Shown here piece by piece: positions 26,086 to 36,866 of a DNA stretch of 64,000 nucleotides. The first letter of the stretch is position 1, and the number at the start of each line of letters is the position of its first letter. The notes beneath the pieces were generated by a model. The model saw only the letters and a list, made by a program, of their open reading frames with translations. It had not been told where the DNA came from and did no database searches. Origin of the DNA: Sphingobacterium haloxyli (GTDB lineage: Bacteria; Bacteroidota; Bacteroidia; Sphingobacteriales; Sphingobacteriaceae); contig NZ_PVBQ01000017.1 of NCBI RefSeq assembly GCF_002980525.1, forward strand, positions 1 to 64,000, in the 5' to 3' direction. The position numbers and the translations under genes are program-made.

Positions 26086-29000
26086 TCAATCTATTTTCGT
26101 ACCGCCCTTGCCTACCCCCATAAAAAGCGGTAAAAACAAGAGCGTAGCGACGGTAGATATGGTCAATCCTCCCATCGTGCCGACAGCAAGCGGAAACCAA
26201 AAGGCCTCTTTGCCGTCGCCGATCAAAAAAGGAACGAACCCCAGTATTGTTGATAAGACTGTCAACAATATTGGCCTTATCTTCGCTTGGCAGGCCTTGA
26301 GATATGCGCGTAACGGCGATAGCCCCGACCGGACGCTAACCAGATGACTGTATTCTTCGACAATGTAAATATTCGCATTTATAGTCAATGCCGCCAAAAG
26401 AATAAAGGAAGCATATCCGCCCTGGTCGAACTCGATGGAAAAAAAATAAAAAGACAGGAATATCCCGATGAAAGAGATCGGGATAACAAATACGATATAT
26501 AAAGGCTTTCTAAAGGAATTGAATAAAACAGAACAAACGAGATAGATAACGATAAAAACATAGATCAACAAGAAATAATCCTGTTTCTTGTTATTCCCTC
26601 CATACCTAGGGTTAGCATCTTTTATTGTATAACCTAATGGCAGCCCTTCGGCAAACTCTTCTATATTGTGTTCCTGCACCTTTCTTCCTTGCTCATGTGC
26701 TCCGATGTATTCGTATTGTAGGCATAAACGAAATTGCTGATTAACCTTTCCCACTTCCTTTGGCATCTGCATTTTGTCGATACTCGCCAGTTCAGATAAT
26801 TTGTAATCATGATCGTTGATATGGATGGGGATATGCAGCATATCCCAAATAGCATAATCGTCTGCTTGCTTCGCATGTAAAAACACACGATCTATACTGC
26901 CCTCAGGAGTAGGGAGGTTTCCGGCGTTTATTCTATTTCCAAGTACCGTGTTCAATTGTTCATAAAGCTGATAGGGTTGTATATTTTCCTCGATCAGCCG
27001 ATCTTTTTTAAGGATAAATGCAAATTCTTCATAATCATCTTTGAACCAGCTGAATTCCGCATTGACAAATACCTCGCGGATACGTCGGTGTTCCAACAAT
27101 TTTTGTTTGAATTGTTCGGCCCAGTGCAATAATTCGTCATAATTATATCCGAACATTTCCACCCGATAAGATCCGGCCCCCTCTCGAACATCATTACTAA
27201 ATCCATCACCAAGCCCATAAACACCCCAACTGCCTCCCCCGAGCTCCAAAGACTTGGTAATGAGCCGAGATTTCAACAGGTATGGAAAACCACCATTGGC
27301 ATGTTCTTCTACAAACTGAATACTGATACTGGCTTGTTGGGCACTGTGTATATCCGTTTGAAATTGCCTAACTTCCGGAAATTGACTGATGTAGCTTTCC
27401 ATCTGCTGTACCAATCCATTCATCTCTTCTATGGTCGAATTACTCGGCAATGAAGCATTCACTTGTAAGCTTGTTTCTTCTCGATCGGTAAAATAAGTAC
27501 CGTGCTTTACTTTCTGGACAAACAAACGCAATGTTCCCCCGAATGTATAGTTGACATAGGGTGCTACCGTTTCCTTATAGAACGCACTACCTAGTGTACC
27601 GTTATACCAGCTCGCCCATTTTGTATCTTTTTCTATTTTTTCGGGGAGAAGAAATACCGGCAAACCGAAAGCCAAAATCAGTAACGCAATGACGATAGCC
27701 CGCCAACGATACAAAAACCGGCATAAAACCCCGTAATACCGATAAAAATAAATCGAAAACCTTAGTCTCTTCCGACGGCGTATTATGGGTTGGTCGCCAG
27801 CCTTTTGCTTGGGTCGCTCTAATTTAAGTTTATCCAACAATGCGGGCACCAAAAACAAGGCAATAAACAACGAGATCCCCAGATTGACCATCATCACCAT
27901 CGCGAAATCAAACAGGTTCAATCGGACACGCTCATCCATCAGAAAAACAACAGTTAATGTACCTATTGTCGTCACCGTAGCCGCCATAATAGACATAAAT
28001 GCCCGAAGATTATTTTTACGGGTGATATGCTCGGCCATGACGATGGTATTGTCTATAATCAGGGTGAGAGAAATGGTAATCCCGGCTAAAGAGTACAGCT
28101 GGATTTCCAGTTCCAATAAATAATATAATATTGCCGCTATGGTCAAATTGCTGAACAGCGATATGACCGTGAGCAACACATACTTTAAATTACGGTAGGT
28201 CAATAACATAAACGATAGCAAAATGGCTAACGTCAAACTTGTTCTAAAATAAATCTTGTCGAGTTCTTTTTGGATAAACTCCGTTGCATCATAGTTGAGG
28301 TGTAATTCATATCCGGCGGGCAACATTTTTCTGACATCGTTAAGCTCCTGTTTTATCTTTTTTCCCAATGCCAATTGGTTGCTCCATTCATCTGCCACAA
28401 TGGTTAGGTAGATCGAATTCAATCCATTTATACGAAAATAGCTTTGTGCCTGTTCCTCAACACGATTCACGCGCAGCAGTTTTTCCAAGGGGATGATCGT
28501 CCCGTCTCCTCTGCGAACACCGATGTGCATAAAAGCATCGGATATGGATGTATGTGCTGAACGTGCTGTGATCTGTATCCACTCCTTCTTTCGGGAAGGT
28601 GTTTCGACCATCGCCATATCGAGAAATTCAACCTGGGTGACTTCCGACAATGTTCGCTGTATTTCCCGCACGGTCACATCATATTTCCTTAAGACATCGG
28701 CATCATATTCCAAACGCCACACCATCGGCACAGCTCCCCGCACGTCCACTTGATAGACCCCTTCGATCAGTGCGAGTTGGGACTTTATACTTTTCTCTGC
28801 AAAGTCCTGTATTTCGTAGGGAGCCGCTGGCGCGTTAATGGTATAGGCCAATATCGACTTATTGGCATTTTTATCTGCCTTGCTCTGCGAAATGGAGGGG
28901 TAGGAAACATTTTCGGGCAGCATACTCCACGTCTGCCGGATAATGGTTGATATCTCAAAGCGGGCGACATCGATATCTGTATGTTTGTTAAACTCGACTT

Positions 29001-29268
29001 GTATACGCCCCCACCCGTTCCCGGATTTCGAGCTGATCTTCTTTATACCATCTATACGGTTCAGCATAGCCTCTAATCGCGACGTAGCTTCGAGCTCTAC
29101 CGTTCTGGGCGAGCTGCCATACATGGAGAAGTGCACGCCAATATTCGGCAATGTCTGTGATGGCGCTAGTTTAATGGGTAGTAGCGGCACTAAAGCCAGT
29201 CCAATCAACGACAGGCAGGCAAATACCAAGATAACGGAGAAGGATGATATTGTTTGCTGTTTCCCCAT
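26086..29268 (-). CDS. RND efflux permease, subunit 1
   Basis: A roughly 1060-residue inner-membrane transporter (start ATG 29268, five bases after the TolC gene stop). The N-terminal TM helix (SVILVFACLSLIGLALVPLL) is followed by a large periplasmic loop. The second TM bundle includes SLTLIIDNTIVMAEHI with one relay aspartate, and the second porter loop and last TMs end in LPLFMGVGKGG. It belongs to the hydrophobe/amphiphile class of RND pumps. It is the last gene of the array, and its partner subunit lies two genes upstream, so a heteromeric pump like MdtBC is possible. Confidence 0.88.
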   Translation of the reverse strand: MGKQQTISSFSVILVFACLSLIGLALVPLLPIKLAPSQTLPNIGVHFSMYGSSPRTVELEATSRLEAMLNRIDGIKKISSKSGNGWGRIQVEFNKHTDIDVARFEISTIIRQTWSMLPENVSYPSISQSKADKNANKSILAYTINAPAAPYEIQDFAEKSIKSQLALIEGVYQVDVRGAVPMVWRLEYDADVLRKYDVTVREIQRTLSEVTQVEFLDMAMVETPSRKKEWIQITARSAHTSISDAFMHIGVRRGDGTIIPLEKLLRVNRVEEQAQSYFRINGLNSIYLTIVADEWSNQLALGKKIKQELNDVRKMLPAGYELHLNYDATEFIQKELDKIYFRTSLTLAILLSFMLLTYRNLKYVLLTVISLFSNLTIAAILYYLLELEIQLYSLAGITISLTLIIDNTIVMAEHITRKNNLRAFMSIMAATVTTIGTLTVVFLMDERVRLNLFDFAMVMMVNLGISLFIALFLVPALLDKLKLERPKQKAGDQPIIRRRKRLRFSIYFYRYYGVLCRFLYRWRAIVIALLILAFGLPVFLLPEKIEKDTKWASWYNGTLGSAFYKETVAPYVNYTFGGTLRLFVQKVKHGTYFTDREETSLQVNASLPSNSTIEEMNGLVQQMESYISQFPEVRQFQTDIHSAQQASISIQFVEEHANGGFPYLLKSRLITKSLELGGGSWGVYGLGDGFSNDVREGAGSYRVEMFGYNYDELLHWAEQFKQKLLEHRRIREVFVNAEFSWFKDDYEEFAFILKKDRLIEENIQPYQLYEQLNTVLGNRINAGNLPTPEGSIDRVFLHAKQADDYAIWDMLHIPIHINDHDYKLSELASIDKMQMPKEVGKVNQQFRLCLQYEYIGAHEQGRKVQEHNIEEFAEGLPLGYTIKDANPRYGGNNKKQDYFLLIYVFIVIYLVCSVLFNSFRKPLYIVFVIPISFIGIFLSFYFFSIEFDQGGYASFILLAALTINANIYIVEEYSHLVSVRSGLSPLRAYLKACQAKIRPILLTVLSTILGFVPFLIGDGKEAFWFPLAVGTMGGLTISTVATLLFLPLFMGVGKGGTKID

Positions 29269-29272
29269 CTGT

Positions 29273-30757
29273 TTACATGTGCATGTTATCAAAAATGTAG
29301 GACAGCGATTCGCCTGAATTAAAATCGTATAAGGTTAGTTTCCGGATTCTGAAATAGCATGTCCAGTAGTTTTTCAGCGCGGCAATATAGTTTTTCTGTG
29401 CATCTTTCTGCCGATTGAGGGATAACGTTAAGCTATTGATATCTGATTTACCAATGATAAATCGTTGCTTTGTAGCTTGAAAAGCGGCTAACCCCAGTTC
29501 TAACGCCTCTTCGGCACTGTTTATCATATCTTGCTGTACGCCAAAATCGCTGACCGTAACCATAATATCCTGTTCCAAACTTTGCTCGCGCTGCTGCGTG
29601 GATATCTTCGCTATATTAAGATTATTACGCGCCATATTGACTTTACCTTTTCTAACGCCCCAATCTAGGATAGGGATTGTTAGGCCGATACTCACAAGGT
29701 TCTGTTGCAGGGGGTTTCTGTAAGCCCCGGCAAAGGTCGGATCGACTTGATTGAAACCGGCACTTGCAGATAAACTAGCTTGAAAGGCGGCCTCCCGCTG
29801 CGTACGTTCTACTTCTCTTTCTGCCTCCATGATTTCTTGACGGTTAGCCAAATAGTCTGGGTTGTTTTTTGCGGCCAGCAATAATGCCTGTTCGACGGGA
29901 ATATTGATATGCATTGGCCGTTCGGGCAAAACGACGGCTAGCTCCTCACGTTTATCCATATTCAGATAATTACTCAGGCTAAATGTCGCCCTCTGTAGCT
30001 CAATTTCGCTGTTCTTCAACGTATTTCGGGCGTTTACGGCATCCAATTTTAAGGTCAGCATATCGGCCTGCGATATAGCAGCAATCTTAAGCCGTTCTTG
30101 CCCCATAAGGAACAAGGTATCCGAAGAGTTGACGTTGTCCCTGGCCATTTCAAACTCAGCCTGCGCCATGGCCAACCCAAAAAAAAGCTCGATTACTGCC
30201 TCCGCTATCTCTTCCCGTTCGTATAAGTATTGCTTTTTTGCCTTTTCGTATTTCAATGGTTCCACCTTTTTTTCCCATTTAAAGGAATTAAAGCCCATCA
30301 AATTCTGAACATACCCGATCCGTAAGGGGACACTGGAATACTGCGAAAAACCTCCCTCGCTAAAATTTCGAAAGTACCCTATTTCCGAATCAATAAAAAA
30401 AGTACCTCCGGTCCAATCTAGATTCTGATTAATAGAAATATTCCCGGATGTATAAAAGGATTGCTGTACACGGTAAACATCAATATTATTGTCTGGATCG
30501 TAGCGCTTGGTGAACTCTCTATTGTATTGTACAGGCACAAGATTCAGATTCAGCGAAGGCAGTCGACCGGCCTTAAACGACCGGTATTGCCAGTAATTCG
30601 CGAGATAAAGATTTTTCACTCTAAACGACTGTAACGAACTATCACTAGCCATATCAATACTCTCTTGGAGTGTCAGCTGTCGAGTCTTGTTGGCCTGTGC
30701 CCTCGCCGCATCATACCATCCTACAACGATCAAAAGAATAAAAAGATACTTCCCCAT
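29273..30757 (-). CDS. TolC-family outer-membrane efflux protein
   Basis: A 494-residue protein with a signal peptide (MGKYLFILLIVVGWYDAARA). Two long alpha-helical hairpin repeats (around 200-260 and 390-460) alternate with strands, for example NLVSIGLTIPILDWGVRKGK, where the 'P..D.G...' turn is typical of OEP repeats. It would form the outer-membrane channel of the tripartite pump. It starts five bases after the upstream RND stop and ends five bases before the next RND start. Confidence 0.9.
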   Translation of the reverse strand: MGKYLFILLIVVGWYDAARAQANKTRQLTLQESIDMASDSSLQSFRVKNLYLANYWQYRSFKAGRLPSLNLNLVPVQYNREFTKRYDPDNNIDVYRVQQSFYTSGNISINQNLDWTGGTFFIDSEIGYFRNFSEGGFSQYSSVPLRIGYVQNLMGFNSFKWEKKVEPLKYEKAKKQYLYEREEIAEAVIELFFGLAMAQAEFEMARDNVNSSDTLFLMGQERLKIAAISQADMLTLKLDAVNARNTLKNSEIELQRATFSLSNYLNMDKREELAVVLPERPMHINIPVEQALLLAAKNNPDYLANRQEIMEAEREVERTQREAAFQASLSASAGFNQVDPTFAGAYRNPLQQNLVSIGLTIPILDWGVRKGKVNMARNNLNIAKISTQQREQSLEQDIMVTVSDFGVQQDMINSAEEALELGLAAFQATKQRFIIGKSDINSLTLSLNRQKDAQKNYIAALKNYWTCYFRIRKLTLYDFNSGESLSYIFDNMHM

Positions 30758-30761
30758 ATGT

Positions 30762-33700
30762 TTATATTTTTACGGCTTTCTTACGGTAAACAAACCAATA
30801 CACCAATGGCACTACAAAAAGACTGATTGGTGTTCCTATCAACATGCCGCCAATGGTTGCTACGGCTAATGGTTTTTCCAGCTCTGATCCCATATCGTTG
30901 CTGAACAATAGCGGGAGCATACACACAATGGTTGTCATACTGGTCATTAGGATGGCATTGAGCCTCCTGCGTCCCGCTTCATGAATCGCCACCATTAAAT
31001 CTCCACCTTGCTTGCGGAGCTGGTTCATGATATCCAATTTCAGAATGCTGTCATTGATGATGATGCCACTGGTCACGATGATACCGATAGCCGACATCAG
31101 GTTAAGACTATACCCGAAAACCATCAACAAACCCAAAGCCGCCGCTATGGCTATCGGGATTTCCATTAACACAATCAAGGGCTGGACAAAGCTTTCAAAC
31201 TGTGCCGCCAGGATAAAATACATCAACATAATCGATACCAACAGAATGACCAGCAACTCATCCAGCATCTTTTGGTTGAAAAAAAATGCGCCTGAAAAGC
31301 CTATATCCCGCTCATTGTTTGGTCGGACCTGGTCCTGCAACTTTTTCCATGTTTCTTCTGGATGCGCCACATCGTACAATTCAAAGGGTATGAACTCACC
31401 GTTACGACCGGCTGTGATGTATTTCATCCCCTCTGTCATTTCGATGTTGACAAACTCCTTTAACGGTACGTTACGAGCTGGATCTTCCCGTTGTGATCCC
31501 GGTATATAGAGTAGCGTGTTTTGGATCGTTTCGCGCACGTCGGAACACTCCTTCCCCAGTACAACAGGAAGGTACTGCTGATAGGACCGGAGTGTGGTAA
31601 TCTCTTCTTCCTTAAAGCCCGTTTTCAACGATTGGTTGACCAAATGGTAGGGTACATTATACAGCAGTAGTTTTTCGTGGTCGATCTGAATGTCCATCTG
31701 CTTCTGGAACGGCACACTTCGGGAGGGATACCCGGTTGAAGCATGGATACGGCTTTGCCAGGCGATAATAGAATCCTGCCCCGGCATATCGACCTGATTT
31801 CTGGGGTAATATTCGAGGCGAAGATCCGGTTCGGCAGTTGCAAAAATCCGCTCAAAGATGCTTCCCGTCGGCATAAAGGCCAAAATCGCTTGTGGAAAAT
31901 CTTGCTCCAGATAACGCGTGATGCTATCCTGAAGCCCGTTGATGGCTGCCTGCTCGGCTGCCTGCATGTATATTTCACTTTCGGATACGGTATGTTCGCG
32001 TTCACTGTTCAATAAAAATTGTTGCTGTCCGATAAGCGCAGAAGTGACCGTTACCTGAGATTGTATGTGTTCTATAAGCGCTTTCGACCGTTTCTGATTT
32101 TCTTCCAGATGGATATTTTCATTCCATTCTATCTTCACCAGGAGTTCATGTTGGCTTATCTCGGGCATTTTTTCCTTCGGGATAATAAAAAATAGCCATA
32201 CGCTTAACGGGAATATTGCCAATATCAACAACACCGTGATTGCCTTATGCGAAAATACCCAGTCTGCTATACGATGGTATATCCGCTCGGGGGCGGGCTT
32301 ATTTCTCCTCCCCTGACCGCTTACGCTTACCGGTTTAGGTGATCGTCGTCCCGGTATCCGCACACCATAGATGAGTTTGTACAGTACCGGGAGCAACAAT
32401 ATCCCCGTAAGATAAGAAACCAGCAACCCTACAGTCACGGAAAAAGCCTGATCAAAAAATAATGCTCCCGCAATACCGCTCATAAAAATTAAGGGCACAA
32501 AGACGGCAATCGTCGTAAACGATGAACTGAGCATCGGCAGGATGACCTCGTTTGTCCCCTTGATGCAGGCCTCATCAATGCCCGAACCGCTTAAACGATA
32601 CTGGCCGATATTGTCGGTAACGATTATGGAATTATCGATCATCATGCCCAGCGCCAGTATCAGACCTGTTAAGGAAACAATGTTCAGCGAAATATTACAG
32701 AGATAAAAAAACAAGAGACTGATGATCAGGGAAACGAACATACTGATGCCAATGATCAACGGGGAGCGTACGTCTCGCATAAAAAAGATAGACACCAAAC
32801 AGACAAAAACAAAGGCAAGAATGAGATTTTGCTGTAAATTAACAATCGTATAATCCAATAATTCCGTTTGGTTTTGGGTCGTCGAAAATTGTATCTCCGG
32901 ATAGGTGCGTTTGAGGCTTCCTATTGTACTTTCCAAAGCTTCCTGCAGATTGGACATGTTTTCATTGTCTTGCTTGATAATGCCCATACTAACGGCCCGA
33001 TGACCATTGTATAACGCAACTCCTTTCTCCTGCTGGGACACCACCTCCATGTCTGCGATATCCTGCAATTGAAAAATCCGCCCATTCTTCCGGATATAGA
33101 GCTCTTGGATATCCTCAAGTGTACGCACTACGGAAGAAAAATTAATGTTATAGGCATAATGCCCATCCTTAACTTGCGTTGCTCCGGGTTCTATATTGTT
33201 GTCCTCTAGTGCTGATGAAATATCCGATAGTGTAATCCCGGTAATTTCCAACATCTGTTGTTTTGGTGTAACCAGAATCTGCTTGTCTGCTATTCCTGTG
33301 ATATCGACCATGGCTACCTCCGGCAGTTGCTCTATCCGCTTTTTGATAACCGTATTGGCCAATTCGCTCATCACCAAGAAACCTTGTTCGTCATCCTTCC
33401 TATTTCCCAGCTTTTCTTCGTTTAAGGTGAGGTGGAGAAAAAACACGGGGATGTCGGTCGCACTTGCTTTAACCACGCGTGGACGTTCGATCTCTCGGGG
33501 AATATGGTTCATGGCTGCATCAATCTTTTCATTTACCTCAATAAAGGCCAAATCGGTATTCTGACCATAGGAAAAATTCAACCGAATGATGGCATGTCCG
33601 TTATGTGCTTCACTGTGGATATCACGGATATGGGATACTTGCAGCAACTGTCGCCGTATAGGGGACACCATCGTATTCTCGAGTGCCTGTGCCGACATAT

Positions 33701-33851
33701 TCTTGCCGGATATCTGCACCGTGATTTCCGGGATGGGGATATTTGGCAACAGCGAGATGGGGATATGCAGATAGGTGATCACGCCCAGTATAAAGAACGC
33801 CAGAAAGGCCATAAATACGGCTATCGGTCGATTGATGAGGTATTTGATCAT
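30762..33851 (-). CDS. RND efflux permease, subunit 2
   Basis: A 1029-residue transporter. The first TM (MIKYLINRPIAVFMAFLAFF) and the long porter loop are as in AcrB-type pumps, with GLILALGMMIDNSIIVTDNI in TM4 giving the proton-relay aspartate. The second half repeats the fold, with SAIGIIVTSGIIINDSILKL late. It lies directly behind the MFP gene (11 bp) and in front of TolC, so all four pump components are in one transcription unit. Confidence 0.9.
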   Translation of the reverse strand: MIKYLINRPIAVFMAFLAFFILGVITYLHIPISLLPNIPIPEITVQISGKNMSAQALENTMVSPIRRQLLQVSHIRDIHSEAHNGHAIIRLNFSYGQNTDLAFIEVNEKIDAAMNHIPREIERPRVVKASATDIPVFFLHLTLNEEKLGNRKDDEQGFLVMSELANTVIKKRIEQLPEVAMVDITGIADKQILVTPKQQMLEITGITLSDISSALEDNNIEPGATQVKDGHYAYNINFSSVVRTLEDIQELYIRKNGRIFQLQDIADMEVVSQQEKGVALYNGHRAVSMGIIKQDNENMSNLQEALESTIGSLKRTYPEIQFSTTQNQTELLDYTIVNLQQNLILAFVFVCLVSIFFMRDVRSPLIIGISMFVSLIISLLFFYLCNISLNIVSLTGLILALGMMIDNSIIVTDNIGQYRLSGSGIDEACIKGTNEVILPMLSSSFTTIAVFVPLIFMSGIAGALFFDQAFSVTVGLLVSYLTGILLLPVLYKLIYGVRIPGRRSPKPVSVSGQGRRNKPAPERIYHRIADWVFSHKAITVLLILAIFPLSVWLFFIIPKEKMPEISQHELLVKIEWNENIHLEENQKRSKALIEHIQSQVTVTSALIGQQQFLLNSEREHTVSESEIYMQAAEQAAINGLQDSITRYLEQDFPQAILAFMPTGSIFERIFATAEPDLRLEYYPRNQVDMPGQDSIIAWQSRIHASTGYPSRSVPFQKQMDIQIDHEKLLLYNVPYHLVNQSLKTGFKEEEITTLRSYQQYLPVVLGKECSDVRETIQNTLLYIPGSQREDPARNVPLKEFVNIEMTEGMKYITAGRNGEFIPFELYDVAHPEETWKKLQDQVRPNNERDIGFSGAFFFNQKMLDELLVILLVSIMLMYFILAAQFESFVQPLIVLMEIPIAIAAALGLLMVFGYSLNLMSAIGIIVTSGIIINDSILKLDIMNQLRKQGGDLMVAIHEAGRRRLNAILMTSMTTIVCMLPLLFSNDMGSELEKPLAVATIGGMLIGTPISLFVVPLVYWFVYRKKAVKI

Positions 33852-33862
33852 ATGTACATACT

Positions 33863-34942
33863 TTAATGGGCCACCTTTACAGGCGTTTCATGCGCCAGAT
33901 TAAGATTCCCCTCATAGATCACGCTGTCACCTGCATGCAATCCCTCTGTGATCACATAGCCTTTGGAATTCTCTAGACCTGTCTGTACATAATTCCAGTG
34001 TGCCTGATTATCTTTGGCCGTAAAAACGACCTTTCTATTGTTCCGCAATACCAGCGCCCCTTTTGGCACGATTAATTGTTTTCCTGCAGAACGCTCTACA
34101 CGTACCCGGATATTCATACCCTCGTACAAGTCTTTCGATGTACCGCGGATACGAGCCTTCACCGTGACCATTCCATTTTCATCGACTAGCGGATTAATTT
34201 CATCTATTACGGCGGATGCATGATAGTTTTGAAGGGAAAAAGGAGATAATTCCACGCGATCACCTTGCCGGATCAGCGGAAGTTCGCTTTCCAACACCGT
34301 AAACCGGGCGTCCATGGCTTCATTGGCGATAACCGTACAAAAAGGTTCGTTGCTAGGTGGTTTATTATATTTCTTTGCGGACAGATTCGCAATTACACCA
34401 TCATAAGGCGCATATAGTACCGTATGTGACAGGCTATAGTCCGCTAGCTCGTATTGGATCATACTATGCTCATAATTACTTTTTATCTTGGCAATCTTCA
34501 TGATCTCTTGCGGAACCTTTAAGGAGTCTGCCAACATAAATCCTTGACTGATGAGCACGTCCTGCAATTCCAGTTTTGCTTTTTCTAGATTATCCGAGGC
34601 TTGTTTGAGGGCGTTCTCTAATTTAAATTGCGCCAGCTGTGCAATTTTCTGCCCCTTCTCGACACGCTGTCCGTTTTTGACGAAAATATCTTCAACGATA
34701 TGTGCTTCCTCAAAATATAGATCGGCTTTTTGCGCGGCCACAACAATACCGTTCGAAATCAGCTCATGCTTAAATTCTTGTTCCTCTAGCCGGAAAGCTT
34801 TAATCTCTGCTGTTTCACTCGGCAACAACGCCTGCACATGTTCGTCATCTTCCCGTGACGTTTCATTGCCGCTCCTGCAAGCGCTTCCCAGTAGCGCTGT
34901 AAGCGCGCACAAACTCCAAAGGTGTGCCCGAAACCTCGTCAT
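33863..34942 (-). CDS. RND periplasmic adaptor (MFP) lipoprotein
   Basis: A roughly 359-residue precursor from ATG 34942, which gives a lipoprotein signal (CALTALLGSAC). A longer start at 34984 would overlap the ligase and is less likely. The lipoyl/biotinyl-like halves are visible in HIVEDIFVKNGQRVEKGQKI (early) and YAPYDGVIANLSAKK (after the helical hairpin), with a barrel domain to the end. It bridges RND and TolC. It starts 22 bp after the ligase stop. Confidence 0.88.
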   Translation of the reverse strand: MTRFRAHLWSLCALTALLGSACRSGNETSREDDEHVQALLPSETAEIKAFRLEEQEFKHELISNGIVVAAQKADLYFEEAHIVEDIFVKNGQRVEKGQKIAQLAQFKLENALKQASDNLEKAKLELQDVLISQGFMLADSLKVPQEIMKIAKIKSNYEHSMIQYELADYSLSHTVLYAPYDGVIANLSAKKYNKPPSNEPFCTVIANEAMDARFTVLESELPLIRQGDRVELSPFSLQNYHASAVIDEINPLVDENGMVTVKARIRGTSKDLYEGMNIRVRVERSAGKQLIVPKGALVLRNNRKVVFTAKDNQAHWNYVQTGLENSKGYVITEGLHAGDSVIYEGNLNLAHETPVKVAH

Positions 34943-34964
34943 ACTTTTGCATATCGGTAACGGT

Positions 34965-36857
34965 TTATTGCTCAATCGATACATGATGATTTACTAATTC
35001 TTTATTGTCCTCTTCGATACGCTTTCGCATTGCTGCTTTCATCTCTTCAACCGCAGGCGAATTTATTTTCACTTCTTTATTGACAACCTCTACCGCCATG
35101 TTATACGCTTTTTCATGTTCTCCCATTTCGTCATATAATTTCACCAGCAAATAATACGGATAAAGGCGGTTAGGTACCTGATTTGCTGCGTAGCGATAGT
35201 GTGCCTCTGCTTGGCTATATTTTTCCTGTCGCTGTCTATTACGGCCGATCAATATCCGAAACATTGGATCCGCACTGATGGCCGTGCCATCAAAAAGCAC
35301 ATGGATGCTTTCTTCATATGCTCCTGTCATGTACAGACTGCGCCCGTATTCAAAAAGAAAATGTGGTTGATCGCGCATAAAAGGATATATAACGCTGTAA
35401 TCTTCGACTACGTGTTCATACATTCCTGCTTGGTAATGTAGCTGGCTCTGCCCCCAGGTTTTATGTGCGGTATACACTGGGTGTCGTTGATAAATAGTTC
35501 GGACGGAGTACATCGTTGCTAAAAGAAGAACTGCTATGACCGCATACCTATTCCATTGTCTACGAACCTCCAAGGCGATGGGATTCGCGGCTAGATCGAT
35601 TGTGATATAACGCGTCGATATACAGCTTGCCAGAAAGAAAATAAATACAATCAAAAAAGGAATCAAACTAAAGGGGTAGGAAAATAGGGCAAAGACCAAG
35701 AGAGACGCCAGTCCGCCGACCGCCATGAATCGGCGATGGCGGATACCGGTTATGAAAGCAAACGCGAGGGTGAGCAAAAACAGCGCCAATGGAACGTACC
35801 CCTGCTCTGCCGCAATTTGTGCAAATTCGTTAAAAGCGTATTCGGGCTCCCCCGCCAACCATTCTTCCCTTGCTGTCCCTCTTCCAGATTCGAAATACAC
35901 TTTCTGTGCGTTTCCATAACCTCCGCTGAAACGTCCCAATCCTTCTCCAAACCAAGTTCTTGAGGCCATTTCCATGCTCAACTTCCAGATCAACGCACGC
36001 CCATCCGCAGAATCCTTTTTCAAATGATAGAGACCAGCAACTGCTACGCAGATGATGGTTAGAAACACGATTGTCTGTCCTATTTTCCTTCCAATGGTGC
36101 GTCGCTTTTCTTTTTTTTGTTTGATAAAACACCGATAGTATCCCCCAAGCACGGCTGCGCATCCTATGGTCGCTGCCATCCAAGCGGCTCTGCTCATCGT
36201 AGTCGGTAGGATCAATAGGATTACGATGCAGGTTAACAGTCCGACAGCCCAGCGGATTTTTAATAAAATAGTGCTGCGTTGTCGATGCTTTGCCAGTGCT
36301 TCCTTGTCCGAACATAGATAAAAGAGAGAAACAGGCAAGATTACCGCAAGAAAGCCCGCGTAAGGACCGGGATTGAAGAAGGAGCCCGATACAGTATATA
36401 AAGCATGTCGTGCGGATGTAAAACCGTACAATTGCAATAAACCCCACAACGCTTCTATTCCCCCAACTAACATCAGGGTAAGCATTAGCATATACAGATT
36501 AATCTGATTTTGAACCAAAAAAATGCGGAAACAATAGTATAATATCCCAAGCAATACCAACGTTGCCATTTTATTGTTTATGGCTTGGAAGTATAGATAG
36601 GAAAGACCAAAAGCAATTATCAGCCAAGACAGTATAAAATAGTCGGCCGCATGGAATTTAACGCTTTGTCTGTTATTCCAAAACGATAATGCGGTGACTA
36701 ACGGGATGAATGCTATTACTATATAAAAACCTATATTTTTTCCAATACCGGTATGTGTCTGCCAATCATCTGCAATAAGCGCATTTCCTATCAGTGCTAT
36801 AAACGGTAGCAGGCAAACGTAATTTATCCAATGTATCCGCGGTTCCTGTATCTTCAT
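34965..36857 (-). CDS. O-antigen-ligase-like membrane protein with C-terminal TPRs
   Basis: A 630-residue polytopic protein. There are about ten TM helices in the first 440 residues, with the periplasmic GLGRFSGGYGNAQKVYFESG loop and a TMSRAAWMAA segment, as in the Wzy/WaaL O-antigen ligase family. The last 170 residues are TPR-like helices (EYGRSLYMTGAYEESIHV, YPYYLLVKLYDEMGEHEKAY). In this cluster it might transfer a carbohydrate to a secreted product rather than to lipopolysaccharide. It follows the promoter at 36899-36967. Confidence 0.7.
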   Translation of the reverse strand: MKIQEPRIHWINYVCLLPFIALIGNALIADDWQTHTGIGKNIGFYIVIAFIPLVTALSFWNNRQSVKFHAADYFILSWLIIAFGLSYLYFQAINNKMATLVLLGILYYCFRIFLVQNQINLYMLMLTLMLVGGIEALWGLLQLYGFTSARHALYTVSGSFFNPGPYAGFLAVILPVSLFYLCSDKEALAKHRQRSTILLKIRWAVGLLTCIVILLILPTTMSRAAWMAATIGCAAVLGGYYRCFIKQKKEKRRTIGRKIGQTIVFLTIICVAVAGLYHLKKDSADGRALIWKLSMEMASRTWFGEGLGRFSGGYGNAQKVYFESGRGTAREEWLAGEPEYAFNEFAQIAAEQGYVPLALFLLTLAFAFITGIRHRRFMAVGGLASLLVFALFSYPFSLIPFLIVFIFFLASCISTRYITIDLAANPIALEVRRQWNRYAVIAVLLLATMYSVRTIYQRHPVYTAHKTWGQSQLHYQAGMYEHVVEDYSVIYPFMRDQPHFLFEYGRSLYMTGAYEESIHVLFDGTAISADPMFRILIGRNRQRQEKYSQAEAHYRYAANQVPNRLYPYYLLVKLYDEMGEHEKAYNMAVEVVNKEVKINSPAVEEMKAAMRKRIEEDNKELVNHHVSIEQ

Positions 36858-36866
36858 TCCACGGGT

